62,246 bases of DNA. Source: Acidobacteriota bacterium (lineage in GTDB: Bacteria; Actinomycetota; AC-67). The notes under the pieces were generated by a model. The model was not told where the DNA came from. It ran no database searches and saw only the letters and a program-made list of their open reading frames with translations. This document shows positions 26,250 through 34,604 of this stretch, in pieces (position 1 is the first letter of the stretch; every line of letters begins with the position of its first letter). Where the stretch lies: positions 1 to 62,246 of the forward strand of contig JACQXY010000031.1 in assembly GCA_016208485.1 (NCBI GenBank), read 5' to 3'. Made by a program: the position numbers and the translations under genes.

Positions 26250-26256
26250 TAGGCTA
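26250..26256. promoter_or_regulatory. Shared -10 of the divergent PHP and tldD genes
   Basis: TAGGCTA reads TAGGCT on the + strand (11 bases before the tldD ATG) and TAGCCT on the - strand (10 bases before the PHP GTG). One near-symmetric hexamer could therefore drive both directions. No -35 elements are evident. Confidence 0.45.
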
Positions 26257-26266
26257 CAGCGTCCCG

Positions 26267-27727
26267 ATGATCGACGCCTCAGTTCGGACCCTCGTCGAGC
26301 GCGCTCTCGAGGTCGCGCGCTCGGCCGGCGCCACCTACGTCGACGCCCGCTCCCTCGCCGAGGAGTCCGAGTCGATCAACGTGCAGGATTCCCAGGTCAA
26401 GGGGATCGAGCGGGGCGTTTCGGCCGGGATCGGAGTGCGCGTCATCGCCGACGGCGCCTGGGGGTTCGCCGGAACCGCGCGGCCGGAGCCTGCGTCGGTA
26501 GAGCGCGCCGCGCGCTTCGCCGTCGAGATCGCGCGCTCCTCGCGGCCGCTTCGTCGCGCGCCGGTCCGGTTCGCAGGTGAAACCCCCGCCGTCGCCTCAT
26601 GGGCGAGCCCCGTCCAGGAGGACCCGTTCGAGGTGCCCCTCGACGCCAAGATCTCGCTGCTGGTGTCGGCGGCCGACCGGATGCGCGAGGTCGGCGGCAT
26701 CTCGATCGCGGAGGCCTCGATCGACCTCTGGCGCCGCCGGTCCTTCCTCGCGACGAGCGAGGGGGCCCGAATCGAGCAGACGATCGTCCAGTCCGGCGCC
26801 GGGATCCGCGCCGTGGCCGTCGGCGAGCGCGAGGTCCAGCAGCGGTCCTACCCCGCTTCCTTCCGCGGCAACTTCGCCTGCCGGGGGTACGAGCACATCC
26901 GCGCGATGGACCTCGCCGGGAACGCGGCGCGCACCGCCGAGGAGGCGGTCGCGCTGCTCGCAGCACCCGAGTGCCCGTCCGGGGAGACGACGCTCCTGCT
27001 CGACCCGCCACAGCTCGCCCTGCAAATCCATGAGTCGATAGGCCATCCGATCGAGCTCGACCGCGTGCTCGGGATGGAAGCCGCCTATGCCGGGACATCG
27101 TTCCTCGCCCCGGCCGATCGGGGGCGGCTCCGCTACGGCTCGGAGGCCGTCAACGTCACGGCCGACGCCACCATCCCCGGCGCGCTCGGGTCCTTCGGCT
27201 ACGACGACGAAGGAGTGCCGGCCCGGCGGGTCGAGGTGATCTCCGAGGGGATATTCCGCCGGTTCATCTCCTCGCGCGAGACGGCGCCCGAGATCGGCGA
27301 GGAGGGCTCGAACGGCACGATGCGCGCCGACACGTGGGGTCACATCCCGCTCATCCGGATGACCAACATCAACCTCGAGCCGGGCGATTCGTCGCTCGAG
27401 CGCATGATCGCCGAGACCGACGACGGTATCCTCATGTCCACGAACCAATCCTGGTCCATCGACGACCACCGCGTGAACTTCCAGTTCGGCTGCGAGATCG
27501 CGTGGGAGATCAAGCGAGGAAAGCGCGGACGGATGCTCCGGAACCCGAACTACAGCGGGAGGACGACCGAGTTCTGGTCCTCGTGCGACGCGGTCGCCGG
27601 GCCGGACGAGTGGGGGGTCTGGGGAACGCCGAACTGCGGCAAGGGCCAGCCGGGGCAAACGGCGCGCGTCGCCCACGGGACATCTCCGGCGCGCTTCCGA
27701 GGGGTGCGAGTGGGAGTGCGCGGGTGA
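26267..27727 (+). CDS. tldD: TldD metalloprotease subunit
   Basis: A 486-residue TldD, the catalytic half of the TldD-TldE heterodimer that threads and degrades or trims unfolded peptides, including modified peptides. The zinc motif HESIGH (255-260, HExxxH) is intact and is followed by the family's DRVLGMEAAYAGTSFL segment. C-terminal RMTNINLEPGDSSLERMI is typical. tldE follows 31 bp later. No peptide-modification genes are nearby, so a general proteolytic role is likely. Confidence 0.95.
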   Translation: MIDASVRTLVERALEVARSAGATYVDARSLAEESESINVQDSQVKGIERGVSAGIGVRVIADGAWGFAGTARPEPASVERAARFAVEIARSSRPLRRAPVRFAGETPAVASWASPVQEDPFEVPLDAKISLLVSAADRMREVGGISIAEASIDLWRRRSFLATSEGARIEQTIVQSGAGIRAVAVGEREVQQRSYPASFRGNFACRGYEHIRAMDLAGNAARTAEEAVALLAAPECPSGETTLLLDPPQLALQIHESIGHPIELDRVLGMEAAYAGTSFLAPADRGRLRYGSEAVNVTADATIPGALGSFGYDDEGVPARRVEVISEGIFRRFISSRETAPEIGEEGSNGTMRADTWGHIPLIRMTNINLEPGDSSLERMIAETDDGILMSTNQSWSIDDHRVNFQFGCEIAWEIKRGKRGRMLRNPNYSGRTTEFWSSCDAVAGPDEWGVWGTPNCGKGQPGQTARVAHGTSPARFRGVRVGVRG

Positions 27728-27758
27728 GCCGGCCGGCGCGCGTCCGGAGGCGGCGGTC

Positions 27759-29105
27759 GTGAGCGCGCCGCTCGGACCCGACCGCCTCGCCGATGCGGCC
27801 GCCGCCGCGCTCTCAGGCGGCGCCGACGGGCTGCTCGCGACGATCTTCCACACCTGGGGCGGGCTCACCCGCTTCGCCGACTCGCAGGTCCACCAGAACA
27901 CCTGGCAAGAGGACGTCGAGACCCGCGTCGTCGCGGTGGTCGACGATCGCCGGGTCGGGTGCGCGAACACGCATTCGCTGGGTCACGACGCGGTCGGTCG
28001 CGCGGCGGCCGACGCGGTCGCGATCGCGCGCGCGGCGCCGCCCGACCCCGACTTCCCCGGGCTTGCGCCCCCGGCCACCCCGGCGGAGAAGGACGCCTAC
28101 GACGAGGCCACCGCGGCGGCTCCCCCCTCCGAGCGAACCGCCGCGGTCGCGCGCGTTCTCGCGGTGCTCCCCCCGGGGATCGGCGCCGCCGGGTTCGTCG
28201 AGACCGGCGGGACGGAGGTCCTGCTCGCGAGCACGACCGGGCTGCGCGTCTATGCGCGCTCGACCTCGGCCTCGATGTCGGTGCTCGCGTCGGCGGAGGA
28301 CTCCAGCGGCTTCGCCGAAGTTGCCGAGCGCCGCCTGAGCGACCTCGACCCGGAGGCGCTCGCAGGTCGCGCCGCCCGCAAGGCCGAGCTGGGGCGTGAC
28401 CCTCGGCCGATCGAAGCCGGCGAGTACACGGTCGTCCTCGAGCCGGCGGCCACGGCGACGCTGATCCAGTTCCTGGCCTTCCTCGGGTTCGGCGCCAAGG
28501 CGTATCTGGAGGGCCGCTCGTTCCTGTCCGGGCGCCTCGGCGACACGGTGTGCAGCGACCTGGTCACGATCACCGACGATGCGCTGGCCGCCGACGCGCT
28601 CGGCCTCCCGTTCGACTTCGAGGGCACGCCCGCCCGCCGAGTGCCGATCATCGAGCGCGGAGTGGCGCGCGATGTCGTCTGGGACCGGACGACCGCCGCC
28701 AAGGCCGGACGCTCCTCGACCGGCCACGCGCTCCCGCCCCCCAACCCCGAAGGGCCGCTGCCCCTGAACATCCGGATGGAGCCCGGGGACACGCCCGTCG
28801 AGCAGCTCATCGCATCGACGGCGCGCGGTCTCCTCGTCACGCGCTTCCACTACTCGAACGTCGTGAGCGAGAAGGAGACGGTGCTGACGGGGATGACCCG
28901 CGACGGCACGTTCGCGATCGAGGACGGGCGGCTCGCGCACGGTGTGCGGAACCTCCGCTACACGCAGAACGCTCTCGCGGCGCTCGGGGCGGTCGAGGCC
29001 GTCGGCGACCGGACCGAGATCTCGACCGAGCTGTTCTTCGGCGGCTCCCGCGCGCCGGCGCTGAAGATCGCGCGCTTCAACTTCTCGTCGGCGACCACCT
29101 ACTGA
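27759..29105 (+). CDS. pmbA: TldE/PmbA partner subunit
   Basis: A 448-residue paralog of TldD lacking the HExxxH motif: at the equivalent place the frame reads EPAATATLIQFLAFLGFGAKAYLEG, as expected for the inactive TldE subunit. The C-terminal NIRMEPGDTPVEQLI and VVSEKETVLTGMTRDGTF segments match the family. It begins with GTG and its 3' end overlaps the convergent heparinase gene by seven bases. Confidence 0.9.
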   Translation: MSAPLGPDRLADAAAAALSGGADGLLATIFHTWGGLTRFADSQVHQNTWQEDVETRVVAVVDDRRVGCANTHSLGHDAVGRAAADAVAIARAAPPDPDFPGLAPPATPAEKDAYDEATAAAPPSERTAAVARVLAVLPPGIGAAGFVETGGTEVLLASTTGLRVYARSTSASMSVLASAEDSSGFAEVAERRLSDLDPEALAGRAARKAELGRDPRPIEAGEYTVVLEPAATATLIQFLAFLGFGAKAYLEGRSFLSGRLGDTVCSDLVTITDDALAADALGLPFDFEGTPARRVPIIERGVARDVVWDRTTAAKAGRSSTGHALPPPNPEGPLPLNIRMEPGDTPVEQLIASTARGLLVTRFHYSNVVSEKETVLTGMTRDGTFAIEDGRLAHGVRNLRYTQNALAALGAVEAVGDRTEISTELFFGGSRAPALKIARFNFSSATTY

Positions 29106-30928
29106 TCGGCGCGCGCGCTACCGGTTTCGCCTCTCGCGCCGCGCGCCCTCACGGAGATCCGCCCGACCTGGCCCCCGACCTCCAGAGTGAGATCGAATCC
29201 GCCTCTCGGGTCAACGGAGAACGCCATCACCTCGACCCGGGGGCGGCCACCCGGGACGGGGACAATCAGCGTGACGTAGCGCGCGCGCGTCCCCCGGCTG
29301 GCCACTTCGACCACCGGGGCCGGGACCTTCCTCCCGTAGCCGGGAGAGATCCACCCCTGGATCGGGTCGGCACTCCCGCGGACGACCGACTGGCTCTTCC
29401 CTCCGACCAACTGGAGCGCCATCGCGTTCGGTCCCCCCGACCTGCCGGTCCAGAACCCCCCGCGCGCGAGGAGTTCCGGCCGGGCATCCGGGTGGAGGTG
29501 CCAGAGCTGGCGGAACGTGACCGGCCCGGCGCTGCGGAGATCGTCCTCGACGAGCAAGACCTTCAGACTCCGCCAGTATACGAGGCGGCGGTCCAGCAGC
29601 ACGCCGGGGATCTTCGAGTGACGGAGCGCGATGAAGTCCATCTCGGGGGAATGCCCGTGCGCGACCAGGTCCGTCGAGCCCTCTTTGCGCATCTCAAGTC
29701 CGTCAACGACCACGGTGTTGTGCGCGCGCTCGGAGCGGAAGAAGTCGCGCCAGGACTTCTCCGCCGGTCGGTACCGGTACGGCCCTCCGGGGTCGAGCAG
29801 CACCCGATCGCCGTAGGCATCGAGCACGACCGAGGCGGCGTCGTCGTGGCCGTGGATGTACCGCCCCGGACCGAAGCGCACCAGGACGGCCGTCTCATCG
29901 GCCGGGGGCCGCGTTTTCCCCCAGCCCGATCGGAACGAGGCGTAGCCCGCCCGCCAGACGGTGAAGAGGTCCGACGGGCGCCGCCCCGCGCGACCTCCGC
30001 TCGCGACGAACTCCGCCTCCGAGCCCGGGGGCGCCGCAATCCACTGGTCCCCGGTGTCGCCGATCATGGCGGTGCGGCCGGACGGGGTCGCCGCCCAGGC
30101 CATGAACCTCGGCATCAGCGCGACCCGTCGAACAAGCTCCCGGGAGGGCTCCACCCCGCACGCGCGCAATCGCTCGATCGCGTCGGAGTAGAGCGACCAG
30201 TTGAACGACTGGTAGCCGTCCGACTGCTCGTTCGTCACTCCCTGCCCGTCGATGCTTCGGCGCGCGAGCGACTCGATCCGCCGGGCTCCGAGATCGCGCC
30301 ACGACGAGTCGGCGAGCGTGCACCCGAGATCAAGGAGCGCGGTAGCCTGCTTCAGGGCGTGGTTGCCGACCCCCACGTAGAAGTCCGGGTCGGCGAGCAC
30401 CCCGGCGTGCTGGCGTGCCGCAACGACGAGCCACGGCGCGGCCTCCCCAACGTGCCGGACCGCGCAGGCATAGGTCATCCCGCGGATCGCGGTGCCCATA
30501 TCGTTCCAGGACCAGGGGGAACGCGGGTGGTCCACGGGGTTGTCCAGCCACCAATCCCGGAGGAGGAACAGGTACCGCTCCAGGTAGCGGGGGTCGCCGG
30601 TTTCCCTCCAGGCGAGCCAGAGGTTCTCGACGTACCAGAGGGAGTGGAACTGGAACAGCCAGTTCTTCTCGCCGCCCAGGGGGTCCTCTTCCCACGTGGG
30701 ATCGGCGGGCAGAGCGACCGCGGGATGAGGTGGCAGGCGGTAGCGATTGGCGATCAGCTCGTCGGCGCCCTCGACGCTCATGGGAGTCGTCGTGGCCCGG
30801 CACGGCTCGTCGGCGGAAGGGGAGACAGCGCGCGCGGCGGTCGGCGCCGCTGCCGCGAGCACCCCCGCAAACGCGGTCCACGCCCACCTCCGGGCGACCC
30901 GCCGACCAAACCGCGTCATCGCCATCAC
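29099..30928 (-). CDS. Secreted heparinase II/III-like polysaccharide lyase
   Basis: A 609-residue exported protein with an N-terminal signal (RWAWTAFAGVLAAAAPTAARA). Residues 60-300 are the alpha-helical toroid with NWLFQFHSLWYVENL, NHALKQATALLDLG and NEQSDGYQSFN. The C-terminal beta-sandwich has HGHDDAASVVLDAYGDRVLLDPG and the HNTVVVDG strand that normally carries the catalytic region. The substrate is likely an acidic polysaccharide from biomass or a cell envelope. GTG opens the frame with TAGGGT nine bases upstream; ATG follows one codon later. Confidence 0.8.
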   Translation of the reverse strand: MMAMTRFGRRVARRWAWTAFAGVLAAAAPTAARAVSPSADEPCRATTTPMSVEGADELIANRYRLPPHPAVALPADPTWEEDPLGGEKNWLFQFHSLWYVENLWLAWRETGDPRYLERYLFLLRDWWLDNPVDHPRSPWSWNDMGTAIRGMTYACAVRHVGEAAPWLVVAARQHAGVLADPDFYVGVGNHALKQATALLDLGCTLADSSWRDLGARRIESLARRSIDGQGVTNEQSDGYQSFNWSLYSDAIERLRACGVEPSRELVRRVALMPRFMAWAATPSGRTAMIGDTGDQWIAAPPGSEAEFVASGGRAGRRPSDLFTVWRAGYASFRSGWGKTRPPADETAVLVRFGPGRYIHGHDDAASVVLDAYGDRVLLDPGGPYRYRPAEKSWRDFFRSERAHNTVVVDGLEMRKEGSTDLVAHGHSPEMDFIALRHSKIPGVLLDRRLVYWRSLKVLLVEDDLRSAGPVTFRQLWHLHPDARPELLARGGFWTGRSGGPNAMALQLVGGKSQSVVRGSADPIQGWISPGYGRKVPAPVVEVASRGTRARYVTLIVPVPGGRPRVEVMAFSVDPRGGFDLTLEVGGQVGRISVRARGARGETGSARADQ

Positions 30929-30959
30929 CCTTCCCCGACCCTACAGGAGGCTCGGCGTC

Positions 30960-31748
30960 TCACGCGCCCGTCCGCGGCCCGTCCCCGCGCGCGAGAAGCG
31001 TGAGGACCGATTCGTGGAGAAGACCGTTCGTCGTGAGCAGGCTCCCGGCGTCGAGCCGGTCCTCGCCCGCGACGCCGGTCGCGCGCCCCCCCGCCTCCTC
31101 GACGATCAGCTTCGGCGCGGCCACGTCCCAGATCCCGAGGCCGAGTGGGTCGAGCATCAAGTCCACGGATCCCTGCGCGACGAGCATGTGGCCCCAGAAG
31201 TCCCCCCAGCCCCGGTGGCGCTCGGCGCGCGCAGCGAGCGCGAGGAGCCCGTCGAGGAGCCCGGCCGCGCGCACCGCCTCGATCCCGCCGGAGGCGATCT
31301 CGGCGGCGGCGAGATCCGACACACCGGAGACCCGGATCGGTTCTCCACCGCGGAACGCCCCGCCGCCGTGCGTCGCCCACCAGCGAAGCCCGAGCGCCGG
31401 CGCGTCCACCGCGCCGAGCGCGAGCCGGCCGTCGTCCTCCAGCGCGATCATGCTCGCGAAGATCGGCACGCCGCGCCGGTAGTTGCGGGTCCCGTCGATC
31501 GGGTCGAGGATCCAGCGGCGAGCCCCGGAGCCGCTCGTGCCGGTCTCCTCGCCGAGGACCTCGTCGCGGGGGAAATCCCGCCCGATGGATGTGCGCAGCG
31601 CCTCTTCGATCGCCCGGTCGGCCTCGGTGACCGGGGAGCCGTCGGTCTTGGTCTCCGACGGGACGCCGACGCGGAAACGCGTGAGGGCGACGGGGCCACA
31701 CTCGTCCAGCCACCGCTGGACGGCGGCAAGCTCGCGCTCGTAGGCCAT
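30960..31748 (-). CDS. Inositol-monophosphatase family phosphatase, HisN-like
   Basis: A 262-residue Mg-dependent phosphatase. Metal sites GEE (66-68) and DPIDGT (82-87), and the distal GIWDVAAPKLIVEEAGG, are all present. The PIFASMIALEDDG segment and overall length fit HisN-type histidinol-phosphatases of actinobacteria as well as IMPases, so substrate is open. TAGGAT is nine bases before the ATG, implying a leaderless transcript. It lies back to back with the NUDIX gene. Confidence 0.85.
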   Translation of the reverse strand: MAYERELAAVQRWLDECGPVALTRFRVGVPSETKTDGSPVTEADRAIEEALRTSIGRDFPRDEVLGEETGTSGSGARRWILDPIDGTRNYRRGVPIFASMIALEDDGRLALGAVDAPALGLRWWATHGGGAFRGGEPIRVSGVSDLAAAEIASGGIEAVRAAGLLDGLLALAARAERHRGWGDFWGHMLVAQGSVDLMLDPLGLGIWDVAAPKLIVEEAGGRATGVAGEDRLDAGSLLTTNGLLHESVLTLLARGDGPRTGA

Positions 31749-31814
31749 CGGGCACGCATCCTACCGGCGCGCGCGCGGGCGCGGGAAGCGCTCCGGCCCT
31801 GCTACCCTCGCGGC

Positions 31815-32279
31815 GTGAACGGCGAATCCGCCCCGTCCAGGCCGGCGCACCGGCCCGTCTGCGCCGTGGGCGCGATCGTGCTCGAGAAGGGCGAGCTGCT
31901 GCTCGTCAAGCGCAACCGTGAGCCGGCGCGCGGCCTATGGTCGCTCCCCGGCGGCCGGGTCGAGTGGGGCGAGAGCCTGACGGAGGCGGCCGCGCGCGAG
32001 GTCCGCGAGGAGACCGGCATCGAGGTCGACGTCGAGGGCCTCGCCGGGATCGCCGAGCGCATCCTGCCCGACGACGAGGGCGAGACCCGGCACCACTTCG
32101 TGATCCTGGACTTCTGGGCGCGCCCGCGCGGCAAGGCCGCCACTCCCGGCGACGACGCGAGCGAGGCTCGCTGGGCGCGGGTGGAGGAACTCGCCGAGAT
32201 GGCGCTCACGCCGGGGCTCTACGAGTTCCTGCAAGACCGGGGCGTGCTCGAGGGCCGCCGTCCGCGCGTGGACCGGTAG
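31815..32279 (+). CDS. NUDIX hydrolase
   Basis: A 154-residue NUDIX pyrophosphatase with an intact box, GGRVEWGESLTEAAAREVREETGIEV (GX5EX7REUXEEXGU). The sequence and length are close to ADP-ribose-pyrophosphatase and MutT-like members, but substrate is not decidable. TACCCT at 31803-31808 lies six bases before the GTG start, supporting a leaderless transcript and this start. Confidence 0.9.
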   Translation: MNGESAPSRPAHRPVCAVGAIVLEKGELLLVKRNREPARGLWSLPGGRVEWGESLTEAAAREVREETGIEVDVEGLAGIAERILPDDEGETRHHFVILDFWARPRGKAATPGDDASEARWARVEELAEMALTPGLYEFLQDRGVLEGRRPRVDR

Positions 32280-32324
32280 CGAGACCGTCCCTCAGAGCGG
32301 GCCGTCCTGCGTCGGGCGCGCGCT

Positions 32325-34463
32325 TCAGTACCGAACGACGACGTCGAGGTCGCCGTCCCGGCGCGTCACCTGCACGCCGGTGACCCCGTTGTGACAGGTG
32401 AAGAGCAGGTCGAGGCGCACGTCGCCGACCATCATTCCGATGATCTCCGCGCGCTCCAGCCAGAACGGAAGCTGCGGCCGGACCACGCCGAACTGACCGG
32501 AGGGCGCCTCGGCGCGCATCCCGGCGTAGGAGCGCATCATGAGAAGCGGCGCTCCCGTCGCCCACGCCTGCGGGCGGCAGGCGACCGGGTACTCGACCGG
32601 GACCGGGACGTCCTCGCGCGAGAACCCGCAGAACAGCTCGGGGAACCGCGCGTCGCGGAAGAACGACCCGGCGAGCGAGAGTTGGTCGATCAGGCGGATG
32701 CACTCCTCGTCGAATCCATAGAGCTTCAGACCGTGCGCGATGATCGCGTTGTCGTGCGGCCACACGCTCCCGGTGTGATACCCGATCGGATCGTACGCCG
32801 GGTTCTTCGCCGACAGCGTCCGGATCCCCCAGCCGCTCGCGAGTTCCGGGGACATGAGGCGCTTCGCGACTCGCGCGGCCTTGTCATCGTCGGCGATCAG
32901 CGTCCACAGGCAGTGGCCCGGGTTGGAGGTGATCGATGCGACCTGCCGCTTGTCCCCGTCGAGAGCGACCGCGTAGTACCCCTCCTCGGGCATCCAGAAG
33001 TCCCGGTTGAACTGAGCCTTCAGCCACGCGGCCGACGACTCGGCCTCCTCGGCCGCCTCCACGTGCCCGAGGGCACGCGCCACGCGCGAGAAGCCGATCT
33101 TCGCGGCGTACGCGTACCCCTGGACCTCGCAGAGGGCGATCGGCCCCTCGGGCAGAGACCCGTCCGCGTGGACGATCCCCTCGCGCGAATCCTTCCACCC
33201 CTGGTTGTCGAGCCCCCCCGCCGACTTCTTGCGGTACTCGAGGAACCCGTCGCCGTCCATGTCGCCGTACCGGTCGCACCACTCGAGGGCGCGCAGCGCG
33301 TGCGGCCACATCTCCTCGGCGAACCGCCGGTCCCCCGTCCACCGCCAGAGGTGCCCGTAGACGATGAGCCACAGCGGCGTGGCGTCGATCGAGCCGTAGT
33401 AGGGCGTGTGGGGGATCTCCCCGCACGCCGCCAGCTCTCCCTTGCGGATCTCGTGCAGGATCTTGCCCGGCTCTTCCTCGCGCCAGTCGTCCACCTTCTC
33501 GCCCTGGTAGCGCGCGAGCGTGCGCAGAGTCCCCTTCGCAAGCTCCGGGTGCGTCCCGAGGGTCTGATAGGACGTGATGAGCGCGTCGCGGCCGAACAGC
33601 GTGGAGAACCACGGGATCCCCGCGTCGATCGCGACGTGGCCCCCCTCGTCGGTCTGCATCATCCGCAGGTCGAGGATCGCGCGATCGAGGTACCGCTGAA
33701 GCTGCACGTTGGAGACGCGGTGGCGGGTGCACCGGCGCCGCCAGCTCGAGTACTCTTGCTCGAGGCCGTCGTGGGTGGTGACCGGCGGCCGGTGCTCGCC
33801 GGCGCGGGGCGTGAGGCTCACCTCGATCGACACCTGCGACTGGGCCGGCAGCCGGACCCGGAAGGATGCGCGGTCCCGCGTCAGCCGCTTCGGACGCGGC
33901 TCGAACCGGATCTCGAGCGTGCGCGAGACCCCGTCGAGCCCTTCATAGGCCAGGGTCACCGCGTCGTCCCCGACCACCGGATCGAGCGTCCGCCCCCGTT
34001 TCTCTCGCTTGAATCCCCGCACCTCGAAGAGGTCGAGGAAGTCCGCGTGGAACAGGACCTCGAGCGTGATCGTCCGGTCGCTCCGCCCGAAGTTCTGCAC
34101 CCGGATCGTTTCCCGCATCCCGTTCTCGAGCCAGCGGTGACGCGACACCGAGACGTTCTCGTGGGTCTCGCCGCCGTGGGGGTCCATCCGCGCAAGCGGC
34201 AAGGTCGTCTGGACGAGCATCGAGTAGTTCCGGTCGGCCTCCGAGTGCAGGTAGACCGGGCGTCTCCCGTCGACGAGCAGCTCCCAGCGGGAGAGGAAGC
34301 GGGTGTCCCGGAAGTAGAGGCCGAGCGCCGCGGCGTTCGGCTCGCCGATGTCACCGTAGCGATCGCAGAGGAGGAACAGCCGGTCGTGCTTGATCGTGAG
34401 GACGCCCCGGATGTCGAGCGGCTCCGGCGGGGCCTCATCGGTCTTTCGCTCGGCCGTCGCCAT
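32325..34463 (-). CDS. Glycogen-debranching-type amylo-alpha-1,6-glucosidase
   Basis: A 712-residue protein. The N-terminal third is the beta-rich debranching domain (LFLLCDRYGDIG, LGLYFRDTRFLS). The C-terminal part is the (alpha/alpha)6 glucosidase barrel, with WFSTLFGRDALITSYQ, YYGSIDATPLW, GFLEYRKKSAGGLDNQGWKDS and GSVWPHDNAIIAHG. Many relatives are called trehalose- or glycogen-active debranching enzymes. TACACT seven bases before the ATG supports this start. It is read divergently from the subtilase gene, across a region holding a strong promoter for the latter. Confidence 0.9.
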   Translation of the reverse strand: MATAERKTDEAPPEPLDIRGVLTIKHDRLFLLCDRYGDIGEPNAAALGLYFRDTRFLSRWELLVDGRRPVYLHSEADRNYSMLVQTTLPLARMDPHGGETHENVSVSRHRWLENGMRETIRVQNFGRSDRTITLEVLFHADFLDLFEVRGFKREKRGRTLDPVVGDDAVTLAYEGLDGVSRTLEIRFEPRPKRLTRDRASFRVRLPAQSQVSIEVSLTPRAGEHRPPVTTHDGLEQEYSSWRRRCTRHRVSNVQLQRYLDRAILDLRMMQTDEGGHVAIDAGIPWFSTLFGRDALITSYQTLGTHPELAKGTLRTLARYQGEKVDDWREEEPGKILHEIRKGELAACGEIPHTPYYGSIDATPLWLIVYGHLWRWTGDRRFAEEMWPHALRALEWCDRYGDMDGDGFLEYRKKSAGGLDNQGWKDSREGIVHADGSLPEGPIALCEVQGYAYAAKIGFSRVARALGHVEAAEEAESSAAWLKAQFNRDFWMPEEGYYAVALDGDKRQVASITSNPGHCLWTLIADDDKAARVAKRLMSPELASGWGIRTLSAKNPAYDPIGYHTGSVWPHDNAIIAHGLKLYGFDEECIRLIDQLSLAGSFFRDARFPELFCGFSREDVPVPVEYPVACRPQAWATGAPLLMMRSYAGMRAEAPSGQFGVVRPQLPFWLERAEIIGMMVGDVRLDLLFTCHNGVTGVQVTRRDGDLDVVVRY

Positions 34464-34504
34464 TTGCGGGAGTGTACTACGAGGAGAAAAGGCGCGGATG
34501 CCCG

Positions 34505-34533
34505 TTGACGCGCACTGGGACATGTAGTATAGA
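34505..34533 (+). promoter_or_regulatory. Sigma-70-type promoter of the subtilase gene
   Basis: TTGACG (34505-34510), a 17-bp spacer and TATAGA (34528-34533) form the clearest -35/-10 pair in the window. It would give a roughly 65-base untranslated leader before the GTG at 34605. A full -35 box is unusual here, where most promoters show only a -10. Confidence 0.7.
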
Positions 34534-34604
34534 GGGAGTAAAGAGTGCCAGAAGGCCTGATGGCTGCCCGGGGACCTCCTTGGCGGTCGGAAGAGGGGTG
34601 ATGG